From positions 2,939,501 through 3,003,500 of the forward strand of contig JALIZF010001939.1 of the NCBI GenBank assembly GCA_029948255.1: 64,000 nt of DNA. Reading direction: 5' to 3'. The DNA comes from Telmatactis stephensoni (lineage: Eukaryota; Cnidaria; Anthozoa; Actiniaria; Isophelliidae). The notes beneath the pieces are model-generated. The model did no database searches and had not been told where the DNA came from. It was given only the letters and a program-made list of their open reading frames with translations. The translations under genes and the position numbers were made by a program. Below, piece by piece: positions 35,461 through 64,000 of this stretch (position 1 is the first letter of the stretch; each line of letters opens with the position of its first letter).

Positions 35461-35529
35461 TCAGAAATGCTTTTCTCGTTTTTTTAGTTCTTCCTTTTTT
35501 TAGAAGACGAACTTTCTTTCTACTTTCGT

Positions 35530-35890
35530 TCATTCATTCATCCATTCATTCATTCATTCATTCATTCATTCATTCATTCATTCTGATGAAGACTAGTATT
35601 GGCTAGTCGAAAATTCGCACATTAGAGAATTCCAGTTCTACGACGTATTGTTTCTTCAAGTTTCTCAAATTATTTCAATATACGTATTCAATTAGATCTT
35701 CTAATAGATCCGTCGTATACCGACACTTTGTAGTACGTGGTTGTTTTCGACACAAGTCGAGATATATATTTTTTGCTAATTCATTCATTCATTCATTCAT
35801 TCATTCATTCCTTCTTTCATTCATTCATTCCTTCTTTCATTCATTAACTTATTTGTTTGTTTGTTTGTTTGTTTATTTGTTTATTTATTC
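35530..35890 (+). repeat. ATTC and TTTG microsatellites
   Basis: Two blocks of (ATTC)n, 35530-35583 and 35780-35846, the second followed by (TTTG)n, with unrelated sequence between. Confidence 0.85.
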
Positions 35891-38420
35891 ATTTATCAAT
35901 ATTTCATGTCTCAAACACCCATAAAACATTTAAAAGGTAGAAATAAAATTAAATAGTCTAAAAAGGCATTTGATTGGATTCGCCAGCACAAGCCACCCAA
36001 CATTCGATAGGTTTCCAACTGAAGCCATATTCTCAGCACTTCAATGGCTTTCTATCAAACTAGACGAAAGGTTATTGGTTGGATCCCTTTTCGAAAAATC
36101 ACTTGTATTTTTTCAAAAGATGGACTACTTTTCTGGTTTATTTTTGAGGTCTTTCTTTGTACGTTAAAACCGAACTACAATATCAGTTGCGTACAAAAAA
36201 GTAAAAAAATGTTGATGAAGTTTGGCAGCATTAGTGCATTGTATTTCCTGCTATACTGAAGCTTAATTGCTTGCAAGGAAGATGATGAACGAGGCATATT
36301 CATTATAAGCTTGAACTTAGATTAAACAAAACAAGAGAGAGAAATAAAACTAAAAATTAGCCAACAGTTTTTAGAGGAAAACATCTGAATCGTTTTCCTT
36401 TAAAAATTATAAAATTGAAGACCAAGGCTTAGTGTTTATCGATTCATTTTTAATCTCGAATAGTTTCATAAATTCAAATGGTTACAGTTCTATAATGGTA
36501 GCGAATTTTGACTATTCGACCTGATATATATGCATGAATTCCACTTCTTAGTAATAACTTCATTTGCTGTAAGAGCTCGTAGACTATTTTGTTTTTATAT
36601 GAAAAACAAAAATAAACAAACGCTAAGAGTTGCAACAGGAAAGAAAATGAAAAATCCCGAAAAAACACAAAAATCATGAAATTAATCAATAAAACCACTC
36701 TTCATTTTGAAAGATTTTTAGTTTTTTCTTTATAATTTGACTGATGGATTATTTTGAAATGATGTAAGAGAAAAACACACCTAGTAAACAAGAGCAGAAA
36801 TGGTTTGTTGCGTTTTCATTTTGTACTTTCAGTCTTGAAGCGAACTGCACTCGATCGTTGCCTGTTATCGTAAAGAGCGGTTAAAATGATGGCGAGAAAG
36901 CAAGTTTTCTTCTTTATTCATGGAAGAATAAGATTGAAAAAACCAAGACTCTTAGAAAGAAATATTTGTTGTTGATTGCTAGGGAATTTTAGGCGACTTT
37001 AATTTTAGTTTTAGACCAGTATAACAAACCACGATAACCATACATCAAACCATCTTTTCCGGGTGCATTTCCAAACCGTTTTTGAAGTTCCAGGATTCCT
37101 TTTCTCTTGCATTGCAATCAAAGAATATCAATTATCGACGGACTATTTTGAAACTTTTAAGAAAGACGCTCTTTTGTGAATTTAATTTTACTTTTAATAG
37201 ATTTTTCAAACAGGATGTAGCAAAAAAATAGACCAGCTAGAAGACCATCGACAAATCTCACTCAACTCATAAAAACGTACTTCCTCAAAATATCTGACTT
37301 TAACTAAAAGGTGCACAAATAGTAGTTTCGGTTGAAGGTTTTGAGCATGAATCTTAACTTTTTAGACATTTTTTCTAGCACTTTGCTTCACTTTTCTATC
37401 GTTTATGAATGGACTAGCATACACTACTTCCTTGTCCTTGCATGTTTTTCAAAAACGTTTTAGCATACATGTATTAAAAAGTACAGCAAATGCGTTCCTA
37501 CTTTGAATCCACATACATTCCATAATCAACCTCAAGTCTTATTGTATTTATGATCTATTAGTTATATATCTTATATCTTACCTTTAGTATTTCGTGCGAT
37601 CACCAATGCACTCGCAGACTGATTGGCCTAGGTGGGGTTTTAACGCTTGGTATATACCCAACAATAATTAGCCAAGTTATTGACGATATAATATCAGCAA
37701 GCTTCAGCAAAAGTATTGATATTTGCCATGTGCTTGACACGAATACATGGCTTATTACAGACGCAGTTATTTCGGTTTTCAACGCATGTAAAGATATGTT
37801 ATGACATGATCGTCAAAATGTGAAAGAAAATCTGACTACAAAAGCGAAAAGTGCATATGGCCTCGTTGCTTTTCGATACTGCCTGACGGATTAACATCAT
37901 CACAGCACTTTCAGGTCCCTCTTCAAGTTCTGGTTTCACCTGAGCTAAGAAAAGTTTTCTGAAAAGGAAATCCAGACTTCCTTGGTATTTTTGTAAGGGT
38001 TAAACAATATATAACAAAGTGTTTGTCTGACAATAACAAACTTTAAATACAACGCGACAAAATTGATTCAAAAACTGCTTTGAAGAAGACTTTTTCCAGG
38101 ACTTTTTTTCAACACTAAAATAGGTATCTACTCCATCTAGATTCATCAGAAAATGAAACTCTTCATTCTTCATATGTTTTTATTTCTTTTTCTCGGTTCT
38201 TTTTGTTATCATGATTAACTACCGAGTGTTCAATTTGAAACCGTAACACCATATGAGATTTTGAAAATGAAATTCGTAACTTAAAATCCACGCATGATCC
38301 CTAATATAGTTAATTTGATATAGCAGTCATAATTGGATATCAAAAGTATAAGTTTAACCATGTAATTATTCAACTATTGATTCTGAGACTTCATAAACAT
38401 CTCTGAAGCCGGCCAAGGTT

Positions 38421-38763
38421 CCCGAGGGGAGGGGGTGGGGGGGGGGGGGGGGTACTCCCTTACAAAAGTGGTAGGGGTGCTTGACGGACCTTTTAGGGTC
38501 AGAAATATGACCCGCTCGTACCTTTTAGGGTTTCCGGTTCATAGCGTACCTTTTAGGGTCAGGATATAACGAAAATCACAAAAAGATTGAAACGATCTCA
38601 CCGGCATACGAATATTCTTTATTAACAATGTGGTCGTACCTTTTAGGGTATAAAATCGGCATCTCCGATAATTTATGCGTACCTTTTAGGGTCATTTTCA
38701 AAACCTCCGTCGAGCACCTTTACCACTTTTGTAAGGGAGTACCCCCCCCCCCCCCCCCCGGGC
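38421..38763. mobile_element. Poly-G/poly-C-ended MITE, copy 1
   Basis: It starts CCCGAGGGG plus a long G tract and GTACTCCCTTACAAAAGTGG, and ends with the complement and a C tract then CCCGGG. CCAAGG(T/C)T flanks both sides (8 bp, one mismatch). The interior repeats ACCTTTTAGGGT several times. Confidence 0.82.
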
Positions 38764-39251
38764 CAAGGCTGCATGCACGGCAACAAATTTATTCGCGAAT
38801 CATGGGAAATCAAAACCGTACGAAACTCAGACAAACAGGGTTAGTAGCACGGCACGTCTGAAAAACAGTTTAACTGAGCCGTTTACCGTGGGTAAATAAA
38901 GTTAATTGATTGATTGATTGATTGAAATTGATTGAAGGCTTTAATCCTTTCGATCTGGAGCTATTCAGACTAATTCCTAGAACTCGTGCTGTCGCTATAC
39001 TTTTGTTTGCCAATCGAACAGAAAACAGTAACTGTATCTCATTGGAAACATAATAGCAGTGTATATATAAATTTGTATTATTATGTAGATTTAATAAATA
39101 ACACTAAATTCTGAAAATCTACGAAACAGAAACATCGAGATTTTTTTCTCACTTTTTCTGTTGTTTCCCTTGCACTTTTGCCTGAAATACCACAGGAAGC
39201 CCAAAATTGTTTTACTAGTCAGCGGTATGTGCCATGAGGTCACATGAAGAA

Positions 39252-39261
39252 GCGCGCCAAA
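39252..39261 (-). promoter_or_regulatory. E2F-type site upstream of ATR
   Basis: The minus strand reads TTTGGCGCGC, matching the E2F consensus TTTSSCGC. It lies 200 bases upstream of the ATR start codon, in the region where the promoter should be. E2F control would fit a replication-stress kinase. Not tested. Confidence 0.45.
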
Positions 39262-39460
39262 GTTGTGAAAAAGTGAAATAAATTCACGATTTGGGGATGT
39301 TTTATGGAGAAATGTGGTAAACAATCAAGTATGGATTGGTTGTAAAGACGTGCACTAATGTACATCAAAATAGTTTACTCAGAATGTGAAGAAATCGCCT
39401 AAAAAGTCTGGTAAAACGACTCGAAATTCCTTCAGATCGCCGTCACTTACTGGGACATTG

Positions 39461-63834
<24,374 letters not shown>

Positions 63835-63842
63835 GTATCAAA

Positions 63843-64000
63843 TATTGTGCATTTATATTGTGTATTTGAGATATAACGCACACGCTGATTGGCTTGGTAT
63901 TGTGCATTTAAATTGTGTATTTGAGATATAACGCGCACGCTGATTCGCTTAGTATTGTGCATTTATATTGTGTATTTGAGATATAACGCGCACGCTGATT
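63843..64000 (+). repeat. 55-bp tandem repeat at the window edge
   Basis: The unit starts 'tattgtgcatttatattgtg' and ends 'aacgcgcacgctgattggct'. Almost three copies are visible before the edge, in the intron after ATR exon 46. Confidence 0.85.

Larger units (their letters stand above)
21763..39250. other. Large intergenic desert between divergent genes
   Basis: About 17.5 kb of AT-rich DNA with only short, composition-driven open frames. Recognisable content: an RFX/CCAAT/E-box cluster at 24958-25031, a promoter-like cluster at 26010-26096, 25-bp triplicates at 25920-25985, a repeat relative at 26996-27295, a GC-richer patch with a possible minus-strand donor at 30250-30440, a truncated MITE at 33182-33295, a SINE at 33301-33570, two foldback elements (33757-33990 and 34074-34367), ATTC microsatellites at 35530-35583 and 35780-35890, and a poly-G-ended element at 38421-38763. 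The stretches 22000-24950, 27300-30240, 30450-33170 and 35900-38400 show nothing else I can name. Confidence 0.6.

Overview
The window is nuclear DNA from an animal. Its genes are split into many small exons with GT-AG introns, it is AT-rich, it carries many short inverted-repeat elements and microsatellites, and its conserved proteins are metazoan. The dense set of foldback elements and the intron-rich gene structures suggest a non-bilaterian marine invertebrate, such as an anthozoan cnidarian or a sponge. That placement is a guess, because no lineage-specific gene is visible.

Three real genes are present. (1) Positions 277-10834, plus strand: the 3' half of WDR35/IFT121, a subunit of the intraflagellar transport A complex. 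It has 21 exons in phase down to the stop codon, and one of its introns has all the marks of a minor (U12-type) intron. (2) Positions 13884-21762, minus strand: a complete two-coding-exon gene for a 526-residue repressor-type transcription factor. A small exon encodes a perfect SNAG motif (MPRSFLVK) and is joined across a 6.3 kb intron to an exon with eight C2H2 zinc fingers. It is closest in look to GFI1, with some FEZF-like fingers. (3) Positions 39461-63834, plus strand: the first 46 exons (2,016 codons, phase consistent throughout) of the ATR checkpoint kinase. These cover the HEAT-repeat part, the UME domain and the start of the FAT domain; the kinase and FATC domains lie beyond the right edge.

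WDR35 and the zinc-finger gene converge tail to tail across about 3 kb. The zinc-finger gene and ATR diverge across about 17.7 kb with no convincing coding gene; that desert holds a few clusters of regulatory-looking motifs (an RFX X-box, nuclear-receptor half-sites with a TATA box, and an E2F site just upstream of ATR). WDR35 (cilia) and ATR (DNA damage) have no evident operon-like link to the zinc-finger gene.

The rest is mostly small mobile DNA: a foldback family with exact 7-bp target duplications, one copy of which splits an older repeat whose unsplit relative is also in the window; a TA-flanked MITE family with eight copies, one internally amplified into a 71-bp tandem array; a dispersed repeat rich in CCAAT and CRE-like motifs; a family with poly-G/poly-C ends; a 141-bp near-perfect palindrome with a 9-bp target duplication; tRNA-derived SINE pieces; and a 1.2 kb minisatellite in an ATR intron whose 22-bp unit carries a splice-donor-like core. 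No new multi-gene system is evident. The most notable items are the gene architectures and the mobile-element behaviour.
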